From positions 26,348,739 to 26,412,738 of the forward strand of contig OZ023267.1 of the NCBI GenBank assembly GCA_964006375.1: 64,000 nucleotides of DNA, in the 5' to 3' direction. A program made the position numbers and the translations under genes. Positions 1 through 9,587 of this stretch are shown here, piece by piece (the first letter of the stretch is position 1; every line of letters begins with the position of its first letter). This DNA is from Tillus elongatus (Eukaryota; Arthropoda; Insecta; Coleoptera; Cleridae). A model generated the notes under the pieces. That model was not told the DNA's origin. It saw nothing but the letters and a program-made list of their open reading frames with translations, and searched no databases.

Positions 1-429
1 TAGCATATTGAAAAAATGAGAGAAAATATATTATTAAAAAACTTATTTAATTTACTCAAAGAAAAGCAATAGAATATATAGGATGACATCAGTATTGCAC
101 AATGTATTTGGTAACCAACTTATCAATATTAAATTTAAAACAGGATTAATAATTATTTGTGACTCCCTAAGGCCTTTTTGCGAAGCAAAGTATTTCGAAA
201 GAAGGTTTACTATATATTTAGCTGAGATCTATATTTTGCCTTCAAAGCAGCCACCGCAAGCAATCCGGTTCCGCAAAGGTAGGATGTTGAAAATGGTAAT
301 AGTATACGAAATGATCTTGCTTTCAGTGCAGAAAACTCATCAGCCAACCCTACCCAAAATTCAAGGAGTGATTTATTACTAAATCGTCATTCGATTCCGC
401 CAGTTGCCGTGAAGTCTATAAAGATTCCT
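1..429. other. AT-rich DNA, no recognised feature
   Basis: I see no recognisable gene. A 99-codon open frame at 83-382 (+) has no domain or composition that I recognise and is probably chance. The stretch ends where a dispersed repeat begins near position 430. Confidence 0.4.
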
Positions 430-1146
430 TCTTCAGCGGTTTGAAGGATTTAATGAAAATTTGCTACCAAAACGCACTTACTGCGTCCAGATTTTTTCTT
501 ACAAACATGCATCATATTTTGCAAAAAAATGCTAAAATGCAGTAACGAATTTATTCTACGAAAATTAGCTAAAAATTATAGACCGTTAAACCATAAACTT
601 CACTAAACCCACAGCGAAAGCATCAACTTAACTAAACCGACAGCCAAAGCATTAGAGAGAGGGTCTATTTGAAATGAATTTTCTGTAAATATTTTAGTAA
701 AATGAAGGGCAACGACGGTTGAATCTGAAACATAAGGGTTCGCAGAACACTCTTCTTGCAACATTTTCTTTTCACAATCCGTAGTTGTTTCAGGTTCTAT
801 GCCTAAACATTGCCAATTTTGACGTTTTAATATGCGAGTTTGACGTTTTAAATTGCGAGTTTGACGTTTTGTGGAAAACTCCAAAATTTGTTGCTTTAGC
901 TGCCCGTAACTTTTTTGTCCTTAAACTTAGAGACCTAAATTTTGGCACCTGGTTCACTCCAAATTTGGTTGCCCTCACTTTGTTATTTCCGGAAATATGA
1001 ATTTTTTAGAAAGAAAACACAAAATTTTCCGAGAAAACCTGGTCCGATTTTCCTGGCTAACGAACTTATCCAAGCCACTTGCAAAAGGAAGGCACTCACC
1101 AAATAATTTGATCAAGATAGGTTTATTATTTTTTGAGTTATCGGTA

Positions 1147-1227
<81 letters not shown>

Positions 1228-1260
1228 AGAAAATTCACTAAAAAAGAAAATTTGAATCAC
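430..1260 (-). repeat. Composite dispersed repeat, copy 1 (with (TA)n)
   Basis: This block recurs almost word for word at 53,940-54,420. Both contain the MITE-end motif CTTACTGCGTCCAG, the text CATCAGAGAAAGGGTCTATT or a close variant, and repeats of TTTGACGTTTTAA. Its second half (about 960-1,140) matches 55,220-55,390 in the same orientation and 50,570-50,720 in reverse, and ends in a long (TA)n tract. Short open frames inside are by-products. The family is non-coding and resembles a non-autonomous transposon with an internal microsatellite; I cannot name its superfamily. Confidence 0.75.
1149..1220. repeat. (TA)n microsatellite
   Basis: Uninterrupted alternating TA dinucleotides of about 72 bp sit inside the composite repeat. 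Translations of this tract give only Tyr-Ile alternation and have no coding meaning. Confidence 0.97.
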
Positions 1261-1745
1261 CAACGGCTTATGCGCCATCCTGTAATTGTAGAAATATTTT
1301 TTAAGATGTAGCTTAAGACACCCTATAATTATTAATGTATACAATTTTTTTCGTATCTTGCATAATGACGGATATATTGGACTTTAAAGATTTTTTACGA
1401 AATTCGACAAAAATGATATACCATTAACCGATAAACTCTATAGCCAACACTACTGCCAAAGCATCAGAGAAAGGGTCTATTTGAAATGAATTTTCTGGGA
1501 ATATTTTAGTAAAATCAAGGACAGTAACGACTGAAGCTAAGACTTCACGTTTTGTAAAACATTATTCCTGAGACATTTTCCTTCCATAGTTCATATTAGT
1601 TGCAGGTTCATTGCCTAAATATTACCAATTTTGACGTTTAAAATCGCGAATTTTGACGTTTTAAGGAAAACCCAAATTTATTTTGCTTCAAGTGCCTGTA
1701 ACTTTTTTCTCCTTTAACCTACAGAGCTAAATCTTGGTAAGTAAC
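1261..1745 (-). repeat. Composite dispersed repeat, distal segment
   Basis: Read in reverse, this segment matches 37,690-38,050 and parts of 35,800-36,130 and 51,560-52,080. Landmarks are a run ending ACACCCTATAATTATTAATG, the phrase GCATCAGAGAAAGGGTCT and the recurring TTTTGACGTTTTAAGG. It adjoins the previous copy, so two partial units of one family lie side by side. Confidence 0.7.
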
Positions 1746-1832
1746 TTACCCATACTATGCGAAAACTAAAACCTGTGATGAGCACTAATAAGTACAATTG
1801 GAGAACACCCAAATCACCACAACACATATTTC

Positions 1833-1878
1833 AGAGACCTTACGATCGTTTCGTTGACAATGCCAACATGTTCAGAGG
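1833..1878 (-). ncRNA. Hammerhead-ribozyme-like motif of a Penelope-like element end
   Basis: On the minus strand this reads CCT-CTGAACA, then a stem-loop TGTTGGCATTGTCAAC, then GAAAC-GATC-GTA-AGG. That is the order of a type I hammerhead: a CUGANGA core, stem II (GTTG/CAAC), the GAAAC box, a tiny stem III closed by GATC, the cleavage triplet GTA, and CCT/AGG for stem I. The core is one base off CTGATGA (C for G), so activity is doubtful. The downstream text GTTGTGGTGATTTGGGT is shared with the copies near 27,971 and 31,511. Penelope-like elements are known to carry such ribozymes. Confidence 0.5.
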
Positions 1879-1885
1879 AAGAAAA

Positions 1886-2650
1886 TTCTGATAAGAAATC
1901 CAAAAATGAATAAAAAAATATACTTATGTAAAAAATGTAACTAGAATCTCTTATTCCTAGGATTTTTAAGAGTAGCGTTTTAATTATGAAGTACCATAAT
2001 TGAATTAAAAAAAATAAGTGATCGATTTGATCGATTGATGACAAAAATATGTAAAAAAAAGGTAAAATGAATTTTCTGCAAACAAATAAAAAAAGATAGG
2101 TAAGAAATTTAAATTAAATTTCTTATTCTTCAGATTTTTAAGCCGAAGGTCTGACCTTAATTATGAAGCAGAATAATTTATTTAAAAAAAATAACGCTAA
2201 GTGACCGAAAATTCGTACAAAAGCATGTAAAAAAGAGGTACATAATAATTTTCCTATCCCTAATACTTGTAAGCGCAAGCAAAGGGCAAGGGTCAAAATT
2301 GAAATCCATCTAAATTTTCACCCTGTACAACTTTTTAGAGTATTTAGTATTCAAAGTTGAAATCGTATACGCGACAAGTGGAATTGGATATAATTCTATT
2401 TTAGATAAGTTTAAAATTAATGTCGCAGAAGGGAAAAGGAAATATTTCTCCCTCAGAGTACTTCTGTTTTAAACTCTTATATATCATAATGCTTGTTTTA
2501 CTATCATTGACTGAAATTTCGTGTCTCTGGGGACATTTCAGACATGACTTTATCTTTTGTTACTCACGTGCGAAATTTAATGTGACATTTAGCCACCGGC
2601 TCATACTTTGAATGATAATTCTAGAAAGATATATAGCCGAGCTCGCTTAA
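1886..2650. other. AT-rich DNA, no recognised feature
   Basis: There is no supported gene or repeat in this stretch. Short A/T runs and a 63-codon frame at 2,420-2,611 show nothing recognisable. Confidence 0.4.
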
Positions 2651-2655
2651 TTTAG

Positions 2656-2800
2656 TAGCAGAGATTAGCTAACTACCCTTCCACTGTATTTTCCACCTAA
2701 AACCACGATACCTTTTGAATTGGTTGCTTTTCAAGTAATTTTTATATACCCCATATTTTAAACGGACGCGATTTTTTAAAAGTTCTCATTTGAAGAAATG

Positions 2801-2875
<75 letters not shown>

Positions 2876-3017
2876 TTCAAATGAGAAAAAAAAAAAACAA
2901 ATTCCGTCCGTTGATTTTGTGGAGTTTACGAAAATTACTTGAAAAGCAACCAATTCAAAAGGTATAGTGGTTTTAGGTGGAAAATACAGTGGGAGGGTAA
3001 ATTGCTAATCTCTGCTG

Positions 3018-3018
<1 letters not shown>
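2656..3018. repeat. Foldback (inverted) repeat with a (TA)n apex
   Basis: The left arm (2,656-2,800) and right arm (about 2,870-3,018) are near-exact reverse complements. Shared landmarks are GCAGAGATTAGC, CCACTGTATTTTCCACCTAA, ACCTTTTGAATTGGTTGC and CTCATTTGAAGAAA. Between the arms lies only a (TA)n tract, so a single strand could fold into one hairpin of roughly 360 nt. A second (TA)n tract abuts its right end. There is no coding content. Confidence 0.85.
2802..2869. repeat. (TA)n microsatellite at the foldback apex
   Basis: About 68 bp of pure TA is placed exactly between the two arms of the inverted repeat. Confidence 0.97.

Positions 3019-3106
<88 letters not shown>
3019..3106. repeat. 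(TA)n microsatellite
   Basis: About 88 bp of pure TA immediately follows the right arm of the foldback repeat. Confidence 0.97.
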
Positions 3107-3109
<3 letters not shown>

Positions 3110-3268
3110 GAAGTAGTTGTTTTTGCTCGCTAGTTTTCTTCCCACAGCTTCCCTGTTGCCGTACTGTGTGTTTTAATTAATTTATTTTTTCAAACCTGGG
3201 ATAGCTTTCAGTTTCAATGTAAACCCAGTTTTATGTTGCCGAACTTTCAAAATTATTCGTTCCTTTAG

Positions 3269-3304
3269 GAAGGCTTCAAGATGGCAAGAAAAAATACAAT
3301 TGAG
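3269..3304 (+). other. Candidate short exon bounded by splice-like sites
   Basis: A T/C-rich tract ending TTCCTTTAG is followed by 36 bases. These include an ATG in a good context (CAAGATGGC) and a frame reading MARKNTIE, and the segment ends at GAG|GTAAGAA, a near-consensus donor. It could be the first coding exon of a host gene or of a transposon. Eight codons are too few to identify, and no partner exon was found in the window. Confidence 0.15.
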
Positions 3305-3306
3305 GT

Positions 3307-3915
3307 AAGAAAAATAAAAATGGTTTAAATATTTACATATTTTTTTTATATATTTTAACATACATTATTATGGCATTAATTGTTATTGCCATCACATGAT
3401 AAAACCGTTTCATACTAAATAAGGATTTAAAGGCGCCGTCTCTGGTTTCACGAGTGATTGTTTTCTTCTCTCTAACCGGTTCCGCCAATCTACCGATGGC
3501 ATAGGAGGCGAAACCAGTTACAAAACAAGCACTTCTGAAGTCAGGACAAACATACCTACATCTGTACTTATTAAGAGGCCATATCGACTTGTCGTCGCCA
3601 CCTTGACTTTTTGTCGCTAGTGGCTCTTTTCATTTCATTGTGGCTTCCTCCCTTCAAAAATTGTGTCATTTATATGAACATTCTCTAGCATAATAAACTT
3701 GCTGCGTCCTGCTATTTTTTCCTCGCTTCTTAGGACATTTATTCATCTTTTTATCGATGTACCTTGTTTTTGACAATTTTCGCTACGTCGACACTTCAAA
3801 ACCTTCTTTTCTTTTCATGTGTTGATTATTCAATGTCCAGCTTTCCGCTCCCTACAACAACCACTATACTGCAGTTGCTAGTAGATTTTTTATAATGATT
3901 TTTTTAAATTTAATT
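3307..3915. other. Non-coding DNA, no recognised feature
   Basis: Base composition is mixed and somewhat less AT-rich than the surroundings. I see no open frame, repeat or RNA here that I can support. Confidence 0.4.
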
Positions 3916-3917
3916 TG

Positions 3918-4800
3918 TTACCAACATAAATTACAATTCGTAGCCCAATTTATGCAATTTAGCCATATAGACTACACATGTGTGCACCCTTGGATTGCCT
4001 TGGTAAAAAAGAACATTTTTCTTCGCCAAATGTGGTCGTTTTTTCTTCAAATCGTGATTGAATCCGCCCAATAAATTGGTAAAATATTTGCTATTGATTG
4101 TTCTTCCCTTTTGAAGGTGATCAATGTGGATTATACCGCGTGCATCCTAAAAAACCGGTCGCCCTGACTTCATTGGCTGACAAACCCACCTTGGCCTTTC
4201 CCGGCGCCGATTCGCACGGAGAAACCCACTGTTTTGACTGCTGGTTGGTCTCTGGTGTGTTGTGGTGAATCCATGTTTCCTCCACGGTTACGAAACGGCG
4301 CAAAAACTCGTCCTTATTGCGGTTGAGCAACGCCAAACACTCCTTTAAACTTGTCACACGATTGCGCTTGTGGTCGATTGTGAGCACCCATCTTGCGGAT
4401 AGCTTTCTCATACCCAAGTGATCATGCAAAATCGAAACCACTGAGCAATGTGATATGCCTGTGACTTCCACAATATCTTGAACTTTCAACCTCCGATCGG
4501 CCAACACCATATCGTGAACTTTTTCAAATGTTTCGGGTGTAGCGACCTCAACTGGGCGTCCAGAACGTTCGGCGTCATTTGTGCTTGTACGGCCGCCACA
4601 AAATTTAGTAGACCATTTTTTTACCATGGAAATTGTTGGTGCCCCCATAGTATTCATCAAGCTTAGCCTTGGTTTGAGTGATGGTTTTGTTGCGCAAAAA
4701 ATAATGTTTGATAAGCGCGCGAAATTCCCTTTTTTCAATTTTCGTTATAACTCAAGAGGTTGTCTGCTTTCAATGGCTAACTCAATGAAGCAGCGAGTTC
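3918..4800 (-). pseudogene. Mariner transposase pseudogene
   Basis: The minus strand encodes most of a mariner-family DDD transposase. The N-terminal part has a degraded helix-turn-helix, then NDAERSGRPVEV (the linker GRP motif), then GISHCSVVSILHDHLGMRKL, then FVTVEETWIH, where mariners normally have an Asp (T-x-D-E-T-W). A frameshift lies near 4,140. The other frame then continues DARGIIHIDHLQKGRTIN to about 3,918, with LFYQGNP where the second catalytic Asp (normally HQDNA) is expected. Two of three catalytic Asp residues are therefore changed, to Glu and Gly, and the third Asp region is missing. I could not place terminal inverted repeats. The element is dead; family assignment is firm, subfamily is not. 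Confidence 0.85.
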
Positions 4801-4957
4801 AAAATTTGAACGGAGTCCACTGACAGATGTTTATTGACAGGAGCAGTGTTTTCCTTCCTGTGAAGTGGCGCGAAATTCAAAAAGTCACGGACTTGTTGAC
4901 CCGCTCTCGTATAATATTTAAAATAATATATAAGCCAGCTATAATACATCCTCGATC

Positions 4958-5620
4958 TCATAAATAAAATGGTTTCGGCATTACTGCGTTTCGAACAGTT
5001 TCGTAACTGAGACGAGATACAGTTAGAACTAATTCATACACCTGAATATTAAATTGCAGTGAAGAATCAAACCTAAATCTCAAATCTTTTGCGGTACTGG
5101 ATTTTTTGGTCTCAAGATTATTTACAGAGTATAGAAACGTTAAGTATTTCGTAAAATAAACCATACCAAACATTACAAAGGTCAAATATAGGCTAATAAT
5201 GCCACACCACATGAACTATAACAACTGAATTCCGACGTTCAACACAACAATCAATAGAGCGAGCTTACTGAATAGTATATTTTAAGTCATCGGCAAAAAG
5301 CAGATGTTAAGAGGGTAAAGGGAATCTCAAGTCATTAGTAAATTAAAGAAATAATAACGGCCCCAAATTTGACTCCTGATGGACACCAGATGTGGCAATT
5401 AAATCAGTCGATCTATGGCTGTTCTGACAAACACATTGATTATGATTAGACAGATATGATTGAAGTAGAGGAATAGTGGTTGTGTAAAGCCCTAAACGTC
5501 CAGTGACTAACCCACGATCCGTTCGGTTAAACGCGCTGGAAAAACCAAAGTCCAGCACGTCGACCTGAGCCTTTGTATCTATGAAATTACAAAAATATAT
5601 TCCGTTATGCACTTTAGATT
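4958..5620 (-). pseudogene. Non-LTR retrotransposon reverse transcriptase fragment
   Basis: Three consecutive minus-strand pieces line up with the fingers, palm and thumb of a Jockey/CR1-type reverse transcriptase. At 5,612-5,343, VDVLDFGFSSAFNRTDRGL (the D-F-S-K-A-F-D motif, with Asp changed to Asn) is followed by SGVHQESNLGPLLFL. At about 5,330-5,270, after a stop, HLLFADDLK is the catalytic xADD box. At 5,212-4,958, YSVNNLE and AKDLRFRFDSSLQFN correspond to the thumb. Stops and frameshifts separate the pieces. Both ends are missing, so it is a short dead relic. Confidence 0.75.
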
Positions 5621-5977
5621 GCTATATAGTTGATCGCCCTGATACGTATTCATGCTGAGGCCTGGAACTAAATATTTTACAAGCGGATAAATGTAATTAT
5701 ACACGGTCTCAACTGAAATTTACACTCGCTAAAATGTGCGGTTTTGTACAAGTGTGGGAAAAATGCTAAAACAGGCCAATTTTAACCCGAATGGGGACCA
5801 AATTTTTTCTTGATTTCGAAGTAATCTTTGCATCCCTCTAGGGCCGAGAGCCACTCCCTGAAAACCTCTAAATGGTATGAGGGGTCGAATGACACATCAT
5901 TTTGAAGATGCTTGCATTCTCTATGCAGTCATGTCTTGTTTTCAGTTTTAAGCCATTGAAAATAAAAGTGGTTATGA
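5621..5977. other. Pre-insertion flank, no recognised feature
   Basis: This is AT-rich non-coding DNA up to the target-site duplication of the Polinton-derived element. I see nothing else in it. Confidence 0.4.
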
Positions 5978-5983
5978 AAAAGC
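5978..5983. repeat. Left target-site duplication AAAAGC
   Basis: AAAAGC directly precedes the terminal AGTAGGTAATGGGAC. The same six bases directly follow the other end at 19,740-19,745. A 6-bp duplication is the Polinton/Maverick hallmark, and its perfect state suggests a recent single insertion. Confidence 0.92.
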
Positions 5984-6260
5984 AGTAGGTAATGGGACAC
6001 TTTGAGCAGACAGTGACGTCACAGGAAGTGACGTCACGGCGCCGGCGCCACGCCCTGGCGCCGGCGCCTGCACTGGCGCCTGCCCTGGCGCCTGCGCCGG
6101 CGCCTAGCCACGCCCCGGCCCCCGGCGCCTGTCCCGGCGCCCAGCCACGCCCTGGGCCAGACAGTCACATCCGTGTTATTCCTAAGGTCATTGACCTGTC
6201 TAGGAAACTTTGACAGTGACGTCACACGACTTGGGCCAGACAGTCACATGCAAACATTCC
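5984..6260 (+). repeat. Left terminal inverted-repeat end with TGACGTCA motifs
   Basis: The outer end runs AGTAGGTAATGGGAC and then CAGTGACGTCACAGGAAGTG. Two TGACGTCA palindromes (consensus CRE/ATF-type sites) lie near 6,013 and 6,030, and a third lies near 6,223 beyond a GC-rich minisatellite. The same arrangement is mirrored at 19,480-19,739. Whether these motifs bind host bZIP factors or a replication protein is unknown. Confidence 0.85.
6037..6158 (+). repeat. GGCGCC-rich minisatellite, left
   Basis: This is an array of GGCGCC and CTGGCGCC-like units, about 120 bp and very GC-rich in otherwise AT-rich DNA. The mirror array at 19,550-19,688 has a different unit order and length, so this tract has changed since the arms were copied. 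The open frames across it (Ala/Pro or Arg/Gly repeats) are not genes. Confidence 0.85.
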
Positions 6261-6311
6261 AAAGTGTCTAACCTATTACTTTAAATTATTATATTTTGAA
6301 AAAAACCATTT

Positions 6312-6385
6312 GGAGCAGGTGAGTTTCGAACCCCGGGCACTCAGATGGGAGGCAACGATGCTACCCGTTAAGCTAAGCAGACGCT
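6312..6385 (-). repeat. tRNA-like sequence in the Polinton, left copy
   Basis: Read on the minus strand it has a Pol III A box-like TAGCTTAACGGGTAGCAT and, 30-40 bases on, a B box-like GGGGTTCGAAACTC, with spacing like a tRNA gene. The D arm (GCT/AGC) can pair, but the acceptor, anticodon and T stems pair poorly. I therefore call it a tRNA-derived relic or Pol III-like promoter rather than a functional tRNA. It resembles tRNA-Gly in the middle and T-loop region. An identical copy is at 19,314-19,387. Confidence 0.45.
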
Positions 6386-6870
6386 TGTTAATTTATTGTT
6401 TTAGGTTGGTATATATATATACGACTTTTAATTACAAACAAACCATACATGTAACATAATTAAAGTTTATTATTAGACAAATGGATGATTTACAAAATAA
6501 TAATTAATATTAGAGGCGGAACCAAAACGGAGGAACCAAAATGGCGGAAAATGGCGGGATGAAAGATGGCGGTCTAACCTGTGATACATTAAGCTGACAT
6601 CCCTGACATTATAAAATGGCGGCTTTCGTTCTTAAAGATGGTGCGCTGATGAAGATGGTTGAAGACTCCATTATTTAAAGTTACGTCACCCCAACCTTTA
6701 GAGCCGACAAATGAGAGTGTAGACATAAGACATAATAATTAATATGTTTAATATTAGACAGACTAGAACGTCACAATTGTTATATGGGTAGGTTCTAAAA
6801 ATAACACACAGAGGTCGCTGGCAAAACAAAAGAAGGAAGTTCAGAAACAAAATAGACAACAGGTTCAACC
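6386..6870 (+). other. Sub-terminal non-coding part of the left arm
   Basis: This stretch holds a short TA run near 6,410 and a cluster of AAAATGGCGG-like repeats at about 6,530-6,625. Otherwise it is non-coding sequence mirrored at 18,830-19,313. I see no gene. Confidence 0.6.
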
Positions 6871-7800
6871 GTGAGATGTACGATGGAACCAATACATGCA
6901 CGGTGTTAAGGAGGCCAAATCAAATTGGAATATACAATAAAATGGCCACTTCCGGTCTAAACTTTTAAATCGTTATATTTTTTTGAAGGACAAGTGATAG
7001 AAAGGAACTGACTTCAAAAATGTATGTTTCGTAACAAGGTCTACAAGAAAATGAGATAAAAAACTTTAAACCCTTATCGCGGAAGATCCGTGAGATGTAC
7101 GAGAGAACCAACACATGCACGGTGTTAAGGAGGCCAAATCAAAGTGGAATATACAATAAAATGGCCACTTCCGGTCTAAACTTTAAATCGTTATATCTTT
7201 TCAACGACAAGTGATAGAAATGAACCGACTTCAAAAATATATCGTTTCATAACAAGCTCTACAAGAAACTGAGATAAAAAACTTTAAACCCTTATCGCGG
7301 AAGATCCGTGAGATGTACGAGAGAACCAACACATGCACGGTGTTAAGGAGGCCAAATCAAATTGGTATATACAATAAAATGGCCACTTCCGGTCTAAACT
7401 TTAAATCCTTGTATCTTTTCAACGACAAGTGATAGAAATGAACCGACTTCAAAAATATATCGTTTCATAACAAGCTCTACAAGAAACTGAGATAAAAAAC
7501 TTTAAACCCTTATCGCGGAAGATCCGTGAGATGTACGATAGAACCAACACATGCACGGTGTTAAGGAGGCCAAATCAAATTGGAATATACAATAAAATGG
7601 CCACTTCCGGTCTAAACTTTAAATCGTTATAACTTTTCAACGGAAAGTGATAGAAAGGAACCGACTTCAAAAATGTATGTTTCGTAACAAGGTCTACAAG
7701 AAACTGAGATAAAAAACTTCAAACCCTTATCTCGGAAGATCGGCGAGATGTACGATAGAACCAACACATGCACGGTGTTCAGCAAGTCAAACTCTATTAA
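6871..7800 (+). repeat. 218-bp tandem repeats, left arm
   Basis: Units begin GTGAGATGTACGA at 6,871, 7,090, 7,308, 7,526 and 7,743 (spacings 219, 218, 218 and 217). Each contains ACATGCACGGTGTTAAGGAG, AATGGCCACTTCCGGTCTAA and CTTATCGCGGAAGATC. The last unit is the most divergent. Mirrored at about 17,900-18,830 and partly repeated at 11,881-12,180. Non-coding. Confidence 0.92.
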
Positions 7801-8514
7801 CATATCCAATAAAAATGTTACTTCCGGTAGACACTTCCGGTATAGCTATTCTTAGAGCTACATACATGTGTGACACCTCAAAATAATCGTCTTGTTGAAC
7901 AGAAGAAAGAAATATAGTTTTTAAGGAAATCAAAACAAGTTGTGTTAACATCTAAAAACAACACACTCTCTCTTAGACTTAATGAAGTTACTTTCAGAGA
8001 AATTTTCAAGCTTACCATGAGGACCAGTATTCAATGGCGTATTTAAATGTTGACTACATCAAGTGATGCGTGCTACAGACAAATTTTAGTACACCCTCTT
8101 AGACTTATTGAAGTTGACGGCACAGGCAGCTGTCAAGCGTACCTAACAAACCAAAGTAAATATGTCTTGAAGAACAGTCTTGAATTGCCCTAAACCAACA
8201 CATCTCTATCATTTCAGAGTAATCTTAGCCATGTGACCAGTTAAACTAAGTATCTTGAAGTGTAGCTTTTATGTTTATGAGATATAAAATAAGAAAACCA
8301 AAGAGTTAATTGTCTATTACAACAACAAGTAGAAGGGGTTGACTTGGTACCTACAGCTGTTACATACTTGGTAAAAATGGGGTGCCACTAGCATTTCAGA
8401 GTAATTTTAATCATGCAACACTCTAACTGTCTTGAGATGTAGCTTTATGTGTTAATGGGTGGAAATAACAAAACTAAAGAGTTGATTGTCTATTACAACT
8501 GTCAGCTAAAGAAG
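7801..8514 (+). other. Left-arm spacer before the hairpin array
   Basis: This is non-coding sequence of the element, also present in the centre (12,181-13,070) and mirrored at about 17,010-17,900. It includes TTAGACTTAATGAAGTTACT and CTGTCTTGAGATGTAGCTTT, the start of the degenerate units that lead into the hairpins. No intact frame. Confidence 0.6.
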
Positions 8515-8770
8515 CATTTAGGTAGCCGGAATACCGATATCCTAAATATTTCAAGAGTAATCTTAGTCATACAACACTCTTAACTAACTGTCTTGAGATG
8601 TGGCTTTATGTGTCATTGGTTGGAAAATAAGAAAACTAAAGAGTTGATTGTCTATTACAACTGTCAGCTGAAGGAACATGTTGGGTTATCGGAATACCGA
8701 TAACGCCGAATGTTCCAACCGAAGGAGCCCACTTAGAGTCATCTCCAGGGGCTCGGAATACCGATGCCCT
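8515..8770 (+). repeat. Hairpin array with CGGAATACCG core, left arm part 1
   Basis: There are three successive hairpins. At 8,515-8,548 CATTTAGG pairs with CCTAAATA around CCGGAATACCG. At 8,673-8,717 GGAACA pairs with TGTTCC and GTTATCGG with CCGATAAC. At 8,747-8,770 AGGGGC pairs with GCCCT around CGGAATACCG. The AATA loop and closing CGG/CCG are constant while the outer stems change and still pair. The surrounding text is a degenerate duplicate of the protease N-terminal coding region. Confidence 0.8.
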
Positions 8771-9300
8771 AGAAGTGTCGGAAGCAACATTTCAATTAAC
8801 ACCAACAACCGCTAAATACTTGTTGGACTTTAGTATATTTGGTATTAAATTTGGCTTGTTGGATAACCAATCATTTTTATGAAAAATGCAACAATTTTTA
8901 TTTCTGCGTAAATACATGTAAATTTTGTAGTCTACTATGGACAGTCAAGTCTACCTCTGGACATTTAAGTCAACCCTGGACATAATTATAACGGTGTTTA
9001 AATGCAAATAGATTGAATTATTTTGCTGGGAGTCAGGTATGGACAAGGTGTTATTAATAATAAAAACAGTGGTAAAATATAAAAATATAATATATTTACT
9101 CAAGTGTACACTACAGCAAGTTAACTAATTTGAAAATTGTCTGTCTTTACAGTAAAATGAGATCTGTCAGTTGGTGTTTGTGACCTTGGAATGTAATCTG
9201 GGTGTTATTTCCGTAGGATGACATAATTTAATTTTCGATAGTGTAAAATAAAATTAAAAAGTGTGATATATGAAAAAATAAGAAAACTAAAGAGTTGATT
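8771..9300 (+). other. AT-rich insert of the left arm
   Basis: AT-rich non-coding sequence with repeated TGGACA-type phrases (near 8,938-8,985). It is mirrored at 16,240-16,730 and absent from the central copy. It separates the two hairpin clusters. Confidence 0.55.
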
Positions 9301-9327
9301 GTCTATTACAACTGTCAGCTAAAGAAG

Positions 9328-9587
9328 CATTTAGGTAGCCGGAATACCGATATTCTAAATATTTCAAGAGTAATCTTAGTCATACAACACTCTTAACTAA
9401 CTGTCTTGAGATGTGGCTTTATGTGTCATTGGTTGGAAAATAAGAAAACTAAAGAGTTGATTGCCTATTACAACAGTCAGCTAAAGGAACATTTGGGTTA
9501 TCGGAATACCGATATGCCAAATGTTCCAACCGAAGGAGCCCACTTAGAGTCACATCTAGGGGGCCGGAATACCGGCCCCCTAGATGT
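9328..9587 (+). repeat. Hairpin array with CGGAATACCG core, left arm part 2
   Basis: Hairpins lie at 9,328-9,361 (CATTTAGG/CTAAATA), 9,486-9,527 (GGAACATTTGG pairing with CCAAATGTTCC, inner ATCGG/CCGAT) and 9,552-9,587. The last is a perfect 16-bp stem, ACATCTAGGGGGCCGG, closing an AATA loop. The latter two lie inside the protease reading frame and encode the related peptides HLGYRNTD and HLGGRNTG. Confidence 0.88.

Noticed and set aside
5992..6225. Ala/Pro- and Arg/Gly-rich open frames in the Polinton ends
   Set aside because: They are translations of the GGCGCC minisatellite and differ between arms with its length.
6312..6385. A functional tRNA-Gly gene
   Set aside because: A and B boxes are recognisable, but acceptor, anticodon and T stems do not pair adequately.
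7627..7809. 60-codon frame repeated at 7,627, 12,013 and 17,891
   Set aside because: It recurs only because the 218-bp repeats do; no domain, composition or initiation context supports a protein.
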